64,000 bases of DNA. Source: Erysipelothrix piscisicarius (lineage in GTDB: Bacteria; Bacillota_I; Bacilli_A; Erysipelotrichales; Erysipelotrichaceae). Positions 28,169 to 36,562 of this stretch are shown here, one piece after another (within the stretch, counting starts at the first letter, position 1; each line of letters starts with the position of its first letter). The notes under the pieces are model-generated. The model searched no databases and was not told where the DNA came from. It saw only the letters and a list, made by a program, of their open reading frames with translations. The stretch spans positions 1,178,001-1,242,000 of the forward strand of contig NZ_CP034234.1 in assembly GCF_003931795.1 (NCBI RefSeq), given 5' to 3'. Both the position numbers and the translations under genes were made by a program.

Positions 28169-28618
28169 CTACGCCTTGACGCTGCGTTCATTCAAGATTG
28201 TTTGAATTTGATCTAACAGGAGATTAATTCGTTTTTGACTGCCTTTACGATAAAAGCGTTCCATTAATTTGAAATTCAACATCTTTCGCTTCTTAATTGA
28301 ATGATATGACTCGGCGTATGTTAGCTTAAATTGAGAATCATCAAGAGGTTCTAGATGATATTCAAGGGTGTTAATCCCTTGAGCACTCTCAAAGCGTACC
28401 GAGTATGTATTCGGTCGTTTAAGTTCTAAAAGGGTTACCGTAACACTGCCAGAATTACCCATGCGACCTCTTAGTTGTTTTTGATATTGATATCCTTCGT
28501 AAATTTCATCTTCCGTAAGGTTATGACCTGTACTTGTCGCAAGACCCATAAGCAGTGATTCGATTAACAAATCATAACACTGTTCCGGTGTGCCTTGCAT
28601 CGTTCTATATACTTCCAT
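28169..28618 (-). CDS. DUF3284 family protein
   Basis: 149 residues from ATG at 28618, which has AAAGGGGCG upstream and shares bases with the stop of the small membrane gene (TAATG). Matches the DUF3284 family, START/SRPBCC-like proteins that accompany lactose/cellobiose PTS operons, with MEVYRTMQGTPEQCYDLLIE at the start and HLEPLDDSQFKLTYAE in the middle. Function unknown. A longer frame upstream overlaps the small membrane protein and is not used. Confidence 0.75.
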   Translation of the reverse strand: MEVYRTMQGTPEQCYDLLIESLLMGLATSTGHNLTEDEIYEGYQYQKQLRGRMGNSGSVTVTLLELKRPNTYSVRFESAQGINTLEYHLEPLDDSQFKLTYAESYHSIKKRKMLNFKLMERFYRKGSQKRINLLLDQIQTILNERSVKA

Positions 28619-28767
28619 TAATTTCGCCCCTTTCGATAAAAGAGTATCATCGCAATGACAATGAGCATGACACCCGAAATCAAGATACCAAACCCTTGAT
28701 CTACCGTACTGGATAGTAAGACCAAAAGCGTTCCGATTGCGAATATAAAAACAATCCACTGTTTCAT
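28618..28767 (-). CDS. Small two-helix membrane protein
   Basis: 49 residues, MKQWIVFIFAIGTLLVLLSS then VDQGFGILISGVMLIVIAM and ending RKGRN: two transmembrane helices. Strong GGAGG before the ATG and TAATG coupling to the DUF3284 gene. I do not recognise a family; its place suggests a small partner of the PTS permease. Confidence 0.7.
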   Translation of the reverse strand: MKQWIVFIFAIGTLLVLLSSTVDQGFGILISGVMLIVIAMILFYRKGRN

Positions 28768-28790
28768 AATTAACCTCCACTAAAACAAAT

Positions 28791-28814
28791 ATTAGGAGCA
28801 GTTAAGCCCCTAAT
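28791..28814 (-). other. Stem-loop between PTS gene and small membrane gene
   Basis: ATTAGG/CCTAAT arms without a clear T-run; could reduce read-through or stabilise the permease mRNA. Confidence 0.35.
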
Positions 28815-28827
28815 ATCTCAATAAATA

Positions 28828-30148
28828 TTATTCTTGTGTTTCAGTATAATCAATCTTATTTGCTACCATTACAAATACGGCCCAAATTGCTGTACCAATA
28901 ACCAAGTTAATCAATGCTAGCATGGCTGCTGTAAATGAGAATCCCGTTGCCATCCATGCATAAAGAATTGGTGGCATAACCCATGGAACTTCTAAGAATA
29001 CAGGTGGAACGATTCCAGCTGATGTTGCAAGATATGCAATCGTAACAAGAATTGTTGGTACTAAAATCCAAGGGATTAAGTAAATTGGATTTAAAACAAT
29101 TGGTAATCCAAAAATCACTGGCTCGTTAATATTAAACAATCCCATTGGCGCACTTAACTTCGCCACTGCACGATTTTCTTCACGTTTCGAGAAAATAAGA
29201 AGCGCAATAATGAGTCCTAACGCACAACCAGCGCCACCCATCCACGCAAAGGCATCAAATGATCCACGTGTCCATAAATAAGGTAAATTTTCTGCAGATA
29301 AGGCTGCATTATATGCGTTTGTATTTGCAGTTAAAGCTACTTTATACACACCATCAAGGGCTGGTGCTAATACATTGGTACCGTGAAGTCCAAAGAACCA
29401 GAATACCGAGACTGACATTGTTACAAAAATAACTGACCCAAGACCTTGTGAAACATTTAAGAAAGGCATTTGGACATATTTAAGAATTAAATCCCCAACC
29501 GAAGCATCAAAGAATGTTGATGTAAGGTATGCAAGTGTTCCAACAGCATATAAAGCCACACAACCTGGAATAATTGAAGCAAATGCGCGGGAAACTGCCG
29601 GTGGGACTTGATCCGGTAACTTAATTGTAATGTTCTTATTCATAAGTTTTGCATAGATTATTGTTGCAATAAACCCTACAATTAAAGCCGTAAAAAGACC
29701 CTTAGCATCCATATAGCCAATGCCAATGAATCCCCAGCCCACTACAGGTTCTGCTAACCCAGCCACATCGATGGATGCAACTTGTGGTGTCACAACAATA
29801 AATGAAGCGAGTGAAATAAGACCACCCGCAAGTATCCACATCATAGGCTTTCGATAATTGATAACCGATTGCAAATGCAAACACTAACGCTAAAATTGCC
29901 AGTGTTCCAAACCAAATGTTTCCGTTGATACCAATAAGCCAACTAAATGCATCGGTAATGCCATCTGCACCAAATTTAGCGGGTAAATCACGTACAAGTG
30001 CATTTAATAATACCGCGACAGACCCAGCCATCGTGATTGGCATGATGCTTATAAATGCATCACGAATTGCCACTAAATGCTTTTGTGAACCAATTTTAAT
30101 TGCAATTGGGACGAAATGCTCTTCCATCCATGAAGTTAATTTCTCCAT
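28828..30148 (-). pseudogene. PTS lactose/cellobiose-family IIC permease, one frameshift
   Basis: Membrane IIC subunit of the LicC/CelB type, total ~435 residues. The N-terminal part starts MEKLTSWMEEHFVPIA, and AIRDAFISIMPITMAGS is the family opening; later come FFGLHGTNVLAPALDG and FNINEPVIFGLPIVLNP, the substrate-binding signature. Near 29832 the frame changes (after GYQLSKAYDVD into LAGGLISLASFIV), one extra or two missing bases. No IIA or IIB genes are in the cluster, so shared subunits must come from elsewhere. First gene after the cre/GntR-controlled promoter. Confidence 0.85.
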
Positions 30149-30191
30149 ATATATCTTCTCCTTTACTACAGCTCATACCGGTTATTTTAAG

Positions 30192-30253
30192 TGGTATATA
30201 CCATGTAGTTAATCTTAATATAACACACTCATATCGAGATGCAAGCGTTATCA
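30192..30253 (-). promoter_or_regulatory. PTS cluster promoter with GntR operator and cre site
   Basis: On the minus strand: -35 TTGCAT (30244-30239), 16-base spacer, -10 TATATT (30222-30217). A perfect palindrome TGGTATATACCA (30192-30203) lies just after the expected start point and is the likely GntR operator. TGCAAGCGTTATCA (30240-30253) fits the CcpA cre consensus and overlaps the -35. Confidence 0.65.
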
Positions 30254-30302
30254 TCAGACTTTCACAAAAATAACACGAACTCAAGACGAACTTGATTCCA
30301 CA

Positions 30303-30331
30303 AAAAAAACAGGTTTATGAAACCTGTTTTT
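30303..30331 (-). terminator. Rho-independent terminator
   Basis: AAAACAGGTTT (30306-30316) / AAACCTGTTTT (30320-30330), ending the DUF1538/P-II transcript. Confidence 0.85.
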
Positions 30332-30999
30332 TATTCTTGATTTAAAAGTCCAAGTGTGCGCGATGTCTCGACAACAAAGATTACGCCATGTCCTGGTTTA
30401 TCAATTTCAAACGATGTATTGAGCGCATGAACGATGGCATCCGTCATATCCATTTGCGATAGGATGAGGATTACTTCTTTCTCAGGCTCAATATCCATAT
30501 TAAACAATTTTTCATGCTCATGAGTTCCAGACCCTCGTGCATGAATAATGGTTCCCCCTGTTGCACCATGTTCTTTTGCAACATGCATTACATCTTGGGC
30601 AAATCCATCATCGACAATAATAAAAATAGCATCGATACCCACGTTTCGCTCACCTTCCTTTAACGTTTTAATATGACTTGGTAATTTTTGAATCCCAAGA
30701 ACACTTTTAAGCGGGACTGAAAAAATTACGCCTGAATCGGTTTTTTTAAAATTTGTGTGCTTTTGAATGTGATCATAGAAATCTTTCTCAAGCAATTCCG
30801 GCATAATTGTAAGACATACCTCTTTACGACGTTCTTCAATCCCAAGAAGATTGAGCAGACGGTCTCTGACACATCCACGTCCTTGAAACACAGTTCCACC
30901 GGTAGCACCGACTTCGCGCGAAATTGATAGAATATGCGAACCGCGTTCACTTTCCACAATTGAGCAAACCATGATAAGATTTGAAATTTGGAAAGGCAT
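30331..30999 (-). CDS. Tandem P-II-like signalling protein
   Basis: 222 residues composed of two P-II/GlnB-like domains (about 5-100 and 118-215). Each has the family motifs: GATGGTVFQGRGCV and GATGGTIIHARGSG (B-loop/T-loop area), followed by EKEVILIL-type strands. The T-loop tyrosine of classical GlnB is not evident. It starts three bases after the DUF1538 gene stops, so the two are one transcript; by analogy with GlnK-AmtB it probably gates the DUF1538 membrane protein in response to nucleotides or metabolites. Confidence 0.8.
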   Translation of the reverse strand: MPFQISNLIMVCSIVESERGSHILSISREVGATGGTVFQGRGCVRDRLLNLLGIEERRKEVCLTIMPELLEKDFYDHIQKHTNFKKTDSGVIFSVPLKSVLGIQKLPSHIKTLKEGERNVGIDAIFIIVDDGFAQDVMHVAKEHGATGGTIIHARGSGTHEHEKLFNMDIEPEKEVILILSQMDMTDAIVHALNTSFEIDKPGHGVIFVVETSRTLGLLNQE

Positions 31000-31002
31000 A
31001 AA

Positions 31003-32468
31003 CTACCCCCCTCTTTTTTTTGTTTTTAGTCCATATAAGACACCTAAAATTTGAATTGCGATAATTGGCATCATTGCAATCATCGCGATGACACCAAATC
31101 CATCGGTCATAACATTTGCTGTTGGAATTGCAGTTGCCGCACCTTGTGCAAACGCTAAGACAAAGGTTGCAGTCATGGGTCCAGAAGCAACGCCCCCGGA
31201 ATCATAAGCAATCCCTACAAAAATGTTGGGTACCTTAAACGACAGCATCGATGCGAGCATAAAACCAGGTAAGAGCATATGCCAAAGTTTAAGGTGCTCT
31301 GAAGTAATGCGAAGCATCGACAACATAACCGCAAAGGCAATACCAATTGAGAGTGTAACTAAAATTGACTTTTTCTTAATATGACCCGAAGTAACTTCCT
31401 CAACTTGTTCTGTTAGAATATAGACCGCTGGCTCTGCCAAAACAACAACCATCCACATTAGAAATCCTACGACTAATAAAAGGGCCCGATTTGGTACCAA
31501 CGCCACATCATGTCCTAAAATTCGACCTGCATCCATAAAACCCGCTTGTACGCCCGTCATAAAGATTGAAAGACCGAAGAATGTATAGAAAAGCCCTTTA
31601 AAAATTTTGTCTCGACGAATTCGAGTAAGTTTAAATTTCAAGACGTCAAACACGATAAAGAGGATGGTAAGTGGTAAAAGTGAAAGCAATGACTCTTTGA
31701 ACATTGTAGGCAATATCTGAATAAAAGGCAAGAGAATCCCCTGTGATTCAAGAATCACGGCACTTTCACCTTCAATCCCACCCAAACCTCTGATCAAACT
31801 TAAGATCATAACCATAAAAATGGGACCCTCAGACGCTAAGCCAACCATACCAAAGCTGTCCTCTTCCGCATGTTTCCCACCTTTTAACTGAGAAAAACCA
31901 TAACCTAAAGCAAGAATAAACGGTGTGGTCATCGCACCCGTTGTAGCTCCTGAGGCATCAACGGAGATTGCAAGAAACTCTTCCGAAACAAAGATCCCTA
32001 AAACCATAATCCCAAAATACGTTACCGCAAAAAGTTTATTGAGAGGTTTATTAAATAAAATCCTTAAAAGACCGATGGCAACCATAAGACCAACACCCAT
32101 CGACACAACACTTACAATTAATGTTGCGGATAACGTTCCACCCGAAGCCATATTCACTTCATTCGCAAGAATTTGCAGATCAGGCTCTGCAAAGGTAATT
32201 AAGAACCCAAGGATAACCCCTAAAAGTGCAACAATGCTTACTTTATTCGTTCTTGCAATGGATTTTCCCATGAGCGTTCCAATTGGAACAATTCAAGTTC
32301 TGCTCCAAGAAAATCCCCAGACCAACAATCACAAACAACGCACCCATTAAAACGTACCAAAACTTCCGTTTCTAAAGGCACAATCAGCAGATGCATTAAA
32401 AGCACTAAAACTGTAATGGGTAACACAGAAAAAGATACTTCTTTAAATTTATTCAATAAGATATTCAA
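31003..32468 (-). pseudogene. DUF1538 membrane protein (putative transporter), N-terminal frameshifts
   Basis: Polytopic protein of ~485 residues, two DUF1538 repeats (first at ~10-220, second ~260-480), with repeated FAEPDLQILA and LAEPAVYILT motifs that look like substrate-site loops. The N-terminal 40 residues (MNILLNKFKEVSF...) are in frame only until ~32351; restoring one T there, one base near ~32309 and one G near ~32290 gives LMGALFVIVGLGIF and VPIGTLMGKSIAR. The rest, from ATG at 32271, is intact. Function unknown; coupled to the tandem P-II protein. Confidence 0.8.
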
Positions 32469-32547
32469 AAAACCCCTCCTAACTCACTGTTTTTAATATA
32501 ACATGAATCAACGTTCATAATCTATTTATGTGGAACATCACATAAAA

Positions 32548-32572
32548 AAATCTAACCGAAGTTAGATTTCTT
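32548..32572 (-). terminator. Rho-independent terminator
   Basis: AAATCTAAC / GTTAGATTT with CGAA loop, preceded by an A-run (T-run on the minus strand); ends the 32572 gene. Confidence 0.8.
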
Positions 32573-32901
32573 TAGTACTTATCAATATGACGTTTCGCCT
32601 CTGAAAGCGACATTCCTGTTTTCTCAATCAACATTTTGATGGCTAGAATCTTTTTGCCAGATTGTACGAGATTCCGAATTTCCGTTTCAGAATACTCACT
32701 GACACGTGTAGACGTATTGGGTGTTGTTTTACTCCCAAATTCTAGTTTATGGTGATGAACTTCTGCTTCCGTATAGGGTCTTGATTTTCGTTCCGCTTCA
32801 AATACATCGTATTCTGTTGTTCGTTCTTGAATTCGAGCAATGCTTAAACCGATAATCAGCACAACAAGAATAATAATTAAACCTACAAGTACTTGTTCCA
32901 T
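32572..32901 (-). CDS. Membrane-anchored protein with L7/L12-C-terminal-like domain
   Basis: 109 residues from ATG at 32901 (AAGGTGATT upstream). One N-terminal helix (VLVGLIIILVVLIIGLSIA), a charged linker with KSRPYTEAEVHHHKLEF, then a C-terminal helix pair (EIRNLVQSGKKILAIKMLIE, SLSEAKRHIDKY) resembling the G-x-K-x-x-AIK-x-x-x-G-x-x-L-x-E-A-K pattern of ribosomal protein L7/L12. Small proteins of this type are common in Firmicutes; function unknown. Confidence 0.6.
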   Translation of the reverse strand: MEQVLVGLIIILVVLIIGLSIARIQERTTEYDVFEAERKSRPYTEAEVHHHKLEFGSKTTPNTSTRVSEYSETEIRNLVQSGKKILAIKMLIEKTGMSLSEAKRHIDKY

Positions 32902-33084
32902 AATAATCACCTTCTTTCTCTTATCATATCTTATCTGCTCATTATTTAAAACAATTAGTAGTAAATACAATGTTTTTTTAAGCTTTTAATCACATTTAAA
33001 GAACTTTTTGCTATACTATAACAAACTAATCATAGGTTAAGGGGATACTAAGATTAACTCATCATATCGGAAAGGTACGATGAA

Positions 33085-33276
33085 ATGAAAAATAAAATTA
33101 AAGAAAAGCGTAAAGCATTAAAATTGACACAACAAGAACTCGCAGATCAAACCGGGGTTACCCGGCAAACGATTTTAGCCGTTGAGCACAACAAGTATGT
33201 GCCATCATTACAACTTGCTTTCAATATTGCGAAAGCACTTAAGACTGACTTACAAGATGTTTTTATTGATGAGTAG
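33085..33276 (+). CDS. XRE-family HTH regulator (YozG-like)
   Basis: 63 residues, nearly all a Cro/CI HTH: RKALKLTQQELADQTGVTRQTILAVEHNKYVPSL. Such stand-alone proteins are small repressors. RBS GGAAAGGTACGATGAA lies just before ATG. A TATACT/TATAAC -10 sits about 70 bases upstream (33013-33025). Single gene with own terminator. Confidence 0.8.
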   Translation: MKNKIKEKRKALKLTQQELADQTGVTRQTILAVEHNKYVPSLQLAFNIAKALKTDLQDVFIDE

Positions 33277-33298
33277 TCCCCAAATCACAAATTAGTTT

Positions 33299-33319
33299 AC
33301 AGGCTTATGCCTGTTTTTT
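33299..33319 (+). terminator. Rho-independent terminator
   Basis: ACAGGC / GCCTGT with TTAT loop, then T-run; ends the XRE regulator gene. Confidence 0.85.
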
Positions 33320-33324
33320 AATGA

Positions 33325-33483
33325 TTAATCGTCGATCGAATCCAAGTAGCTTCCAACACAAACTCCAACGCTGCATCCAAGACCCAAGCCCAATACTAAT
33401 TTATCAAGGATAAGTCCGACAACCAAGCCGACACCGACTCCAATCGGAATCCACGTTGCAAGTGTATTTTTTTCATGTTTCAT
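33325..33483 (-). CDS. Small glycine-rich membrane protein
   Basis: 52 residues from ATG at 33483 (AAGGAGGG upstream). MKHEKNTLATW then two glycine-zipper helices (IPIGVGVGLVVGLILDKLVL, GLGCSVGVCVGSYLD). Last gene of the ABC exporter cluster; 10 bases after the permease. No known family. Confidence 0.65.
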   Translation of the reverse strand: MKHEKNTLATWIPIGVGVGLVVGLILDKLVLGLGLGCSVGVCVGSYLDSIDD

Positions 33484-33493
33484 AAAACCCTCC

Positions 33494-35030
33494 TTAAAAT
33501 TCGGTTCCTTTAAGTATGGGTGCCACCCACACAAATCCAGCCCCTGCAAGTGCATAAGCAACTAGACTGGCTGTTATTCCTAGAGATAGGATATTGGCTT
33601 CAATATCAATGCCTAGAAGCCCTGACATCGTCAATACGACTCCAATAGGCAACAAACAAAGAATCATACGAATCAACATATCGACAATTTGATTGTTTCG
33701 TGATTTCATAATACGAATTGTAAGAATTGACGAAACATTGATCAAGGCAACATAACTCGATACAAAAACACACGCAACCACAATATCCACAACACCTGCC
33801 TGTGTAAGCACACCGGATACCAGCGTAAAGCAGAACGTGATGGCTAACGATTTAAGGAATGGAAGTTTAACGGTATTAAAAAGCTTACGCAACGGCGCAT
33901 CCGGAATCAGATATAAATGGTATTGACTCAAATCATCCTTTAACGTATCTACATTTGCCTGATTGAAGAGTGCAATAATAATAAACATAACATACCCTTG
34001 AAGCGGGAGTTTCATCACAAATCCCATGACACTATATATGAGATAGAGCAAAACATCCTTCAGCCCAATCATCCGTCGTTGTTTTTTTAATAACAAGACG
34101 TTTTTGTCATGGATTGCGCGTGCACCAGCACCATACTTAATCTCAACATGTTTTATTTTATCGGTATCGATTTCTTGTTTGCCTGCTTTTGCACGGGCAT
34201 AAAATTCTGAAAATCCTCGGCATCGAGCATCGCCTGTTCAAAAAAATCACCCTTTGTGTTCGCAAAAACATAGACGGCCAGAATGTGGAATAGAATCATA
34301 AGGCCAAATCCCAGGGTTAATTGCCCTAGATTTGATGATACAAATCCAACAAGTCCGAGTTTTGCCCATCCGAATAAAGGAATCCAAAAGAATGCATCTT
34401 GGGTTACAAATGCCATTAGAGATCCCATGAAATCAAAACCGTTTTGTAAAACTGCAAACCAAAGATAACCAAAGCACTCAGAATGAACCCTGCAAAAAGA
34501 ATTCGTGGTCCTTTGCTCTTTGTTTTATTGATAATTCCTTTTAAGTAAAACCATTCCATGATGAGTGAAAAGGCACTAATTAACAGTGTCGTCATGAAAA
34601 AAGTAATGAGGACAAGTTTCAACGGCATTACAAAATGAAGACTAAACTGAAATGCACAGAGAAATGATGCCAATATCGATAAGAGCATACTTCCCCAGAC
34701 ATTTTCAAAGGGTAGTAGACTTAAAATTTGCTTTCGATTAAAAGGTCCAATAAACATGAAATAGGAGTCTTCTAAAAAGAAGAGACTTTGATGTTTGGAT
34801 AAAACCATCGACAACATAAAAAATGCACTAATGCCTAAGACAATCATTATATAGGCTTGCATCAACTCTGGCGGCATGATCATTTTCCCTTCATGTCGAA
34901 ACATGGGAATCAGCATCGAACCATAAAGTACAATTGCCCCTAAAGTAACCAGCGCCGAGGTTGGTTTCTTAAATATATTTCTTATTTTCGCAAAGCGTTT
35001 GAGTATAGATAATTTAAGCAAGATGACCAT
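33494..35030 (-). pseudogene. ABC exporter permease, two frameshifts
   Basis: Membrane protein of ~510 residues in three in-frame pieces (34416-35030, 34153-34428, 33494-34140). Hydrophobic segments throughout; a middle loop has FYARAKAGKQEIDTDKIKHV, with the second piece in FMGSLMAFVTQDAFFW. Resembles the putative ABC exporter permease family (ABC_export). Frame is lost at ~34437 (one T missing in a run, restoring VFDFMGSL) and at ~34202 (one T missing, restoring NFYARAK). Start ATG at 35030 follows the ATPase stop; AAGGA lies inside the ATPase end. Confidence 0.78.
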
Positions 35031-35031
35031 A

Positions 35032-35733
35032 TTATTGACCATCCTTGCCGACTTCAAAGTAAATTTCTTTTAGACTTCTATCTTGAATATCTTTACGCAA
35101 TACTTCACAAATAACATGACCTTTTTTCATAATATAAGCACGGTCCCATACATCACTTACAATATCGATAACATGTGTGCTTAGAAGGACACTTGTCCCT
35201 TTATTTTTAAGACTTGTAAGGAGTTTAAGGGTATCCTCAATACTTTGCGGATCGAGTCCCATCATAGGCTCATCAACGAGAATTGCTTTAGGTTCTGTAA
35301 TTAAAGCAAGAATCATTGAAAGTTTTTGACGCATCCCCTTTGATAATTCTTTCGCAGTGGTATCGCGCTTATCATCAAGTCTAAATAAATTCAAATATTC
35401 CGTCGCATTATGTTCATAATCTTTGACTTCATAAGCATGACCGATAAAATCAATGTGTTCTTGAACTGTAAGCAAATCATACAAAACAGGAACTTCAGGA
35501 ATGTACCCAAAACGCTTTTTAGCTTCGACACTGCGATTATCATAACCGCAAATTGAAATTTCGCCATCATAGTCTAATAATCCAATGATGGACTTAATTG
35601 TTGTGGATTTTCCGGCTCCATTTTCCCCAAGTAATACGGTAATCTCCCCTGGATTCGCAATTAATGAAACATTATTGGCCGCTACTTTGGTGCCGTATTT
35701 CTTTGTCATATTCTTTACATGAATCATACTCAA
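35032..35733 (-). CDS. ABC transporter ATP-binding protein
   Basis: 233 residues with Walker A GENGAGKST, Q-loop YIPEVPVLYD, signature LSKGMRQKLS, Walker B AILVDEPMMGLD and the switch His in LLSTHVID. Typical of ABC-2 exporters (BcrA/EcsA class). First gene of the exporter cluster, RBS AAAGGAGATTGAG. Works with the broken permease downstream; substrate unknown. Confidence 0.88.
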   Translation of the reverse strand: MSMIHVKNMTKKYGTKVAANNVSLIANPGEITVLLGENGAGKSTTIKSIIGLLDYDGEISICGYDNRSVEAKKRFGYIPEVPVLYDLLTVQEHIDFIGHAYEVKDYEHNATEYLNLFRLDDKRDTTAKELSKGMRQKLSMILALITEPKAILVDEPMMGLDPQSIEDTLKLLTSLKNKGTSVLLSTHVIDIVSDVWDRAYIMKKGHVICEVLRKDIQDRSLKEIYFEVGKDGQ

Positions 35734-35821
35734 TCTCCTTTAATGGTAATTAAATGGTATCATGTACAATTGAATTTACGTTTTAAACGACCTAAATGAC
35801 CCTATTTCTTGGCTAAACGAC

Positions 35822-35845
35822 AAAAAAGAAGGCCTTAGCCTTCAA
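35822..35845 (-). terminator. Rho-independent terminator
   Basis: GAAGGC (35828-35833) / GCCTTC (35838-35843) preceded by AAAAAA (T-run on minus strand); stop codon of the response regulator lies within it. Confidence 0.75.
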
Positions 35846-36561
35846 GTGTTTTCCGTCCTTTTCGTGACATCGGAATGATTTCTCCGTTGTCCAATTCAAT
35901 TTCAGAATTACCGCGATCAACCCGTTTTATGCGTTTTTCATTCACAACATAGGATCGATGTACACGTACAAACGTCTTCCCCAAATCAAGATCAATTTTT
36001 GATAAATTCCCAACAAAATCAATAAATCGCGATCCGCATGAATAATAATGCGGTGTTTTCTTGTGATGTTTCAAAATAGAGGGTCTCACTTACTGGAATA
36101 TGATAAAGATCATCAAAAATTTTGATCGTATAATACTCCCCTATTTCCATTTGCTCTTTAATGACACGGTTAATGGTTTCCTCGATACAATGGCGAATGC
36201 GAATATCCACTTGACTCATATCATCTTTAAGAATATAATCCATAGCTTCCAAACGCATCTTAAAGGTTTCTAATAACAATTCATCATGTGTTGTGATAAA
36301 AACGAGATACCCACGCGGATCACGCTCTCGAATCACTTTTGCGAGCTCGAACCCATTCATTGCATCCGGTCCTAAATCGACATCAAGAAAATAGAGACCG
36401 CGTACATTCTCAGCTGCACCTATTTCCAAAATGGTTTCGGGATTGTCAGCTGCGCAAAGTACTTTCATGTCATAATTCTCAATAACAATATGTTTCTAAA
36501 TAACATCTTTGATATGATTTCGAATCCTTGTCTCATCTTCTACGATATATACAGGTATCAT
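35835..36561 (-). pseudogene. LytTR-family response regulator, stop codon plus frameshift
   Basis: Start ATG at 36561 (MIPVYIVEDETRIRNHIKDVI) with GGAGG inside the kinase end. Codon 22 is TAG (36498-36496), after which KHIVIENYDMKVLCAADNP continues in frame. Receiver domain with acidic pocket (VEDE), phospho-Asp in YFLDVDLG and Lys in ILKDD. LytTR DNA-binding domain from ~150 (HIPVSETLYFE...), frame lost at ~36030, resuming RFIDFVGNLSKI and ending VRVHRSYVVN and IPMSRKGRKTLEG. AgrA/ComE-like. Possible re-initiation at 36468 would give a receiver without its first strand. Confidence 0.82.
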
Positions 36562-36562
36562 G

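Noticed and set aside
28619-28780. N-terminal extension of the DUF3284 protein
   Set aside because: Cys/His-rich extension overlaps a better small membrane gene with its own GGAGG; ATG 28618 has an RBS and TAATG coupling.
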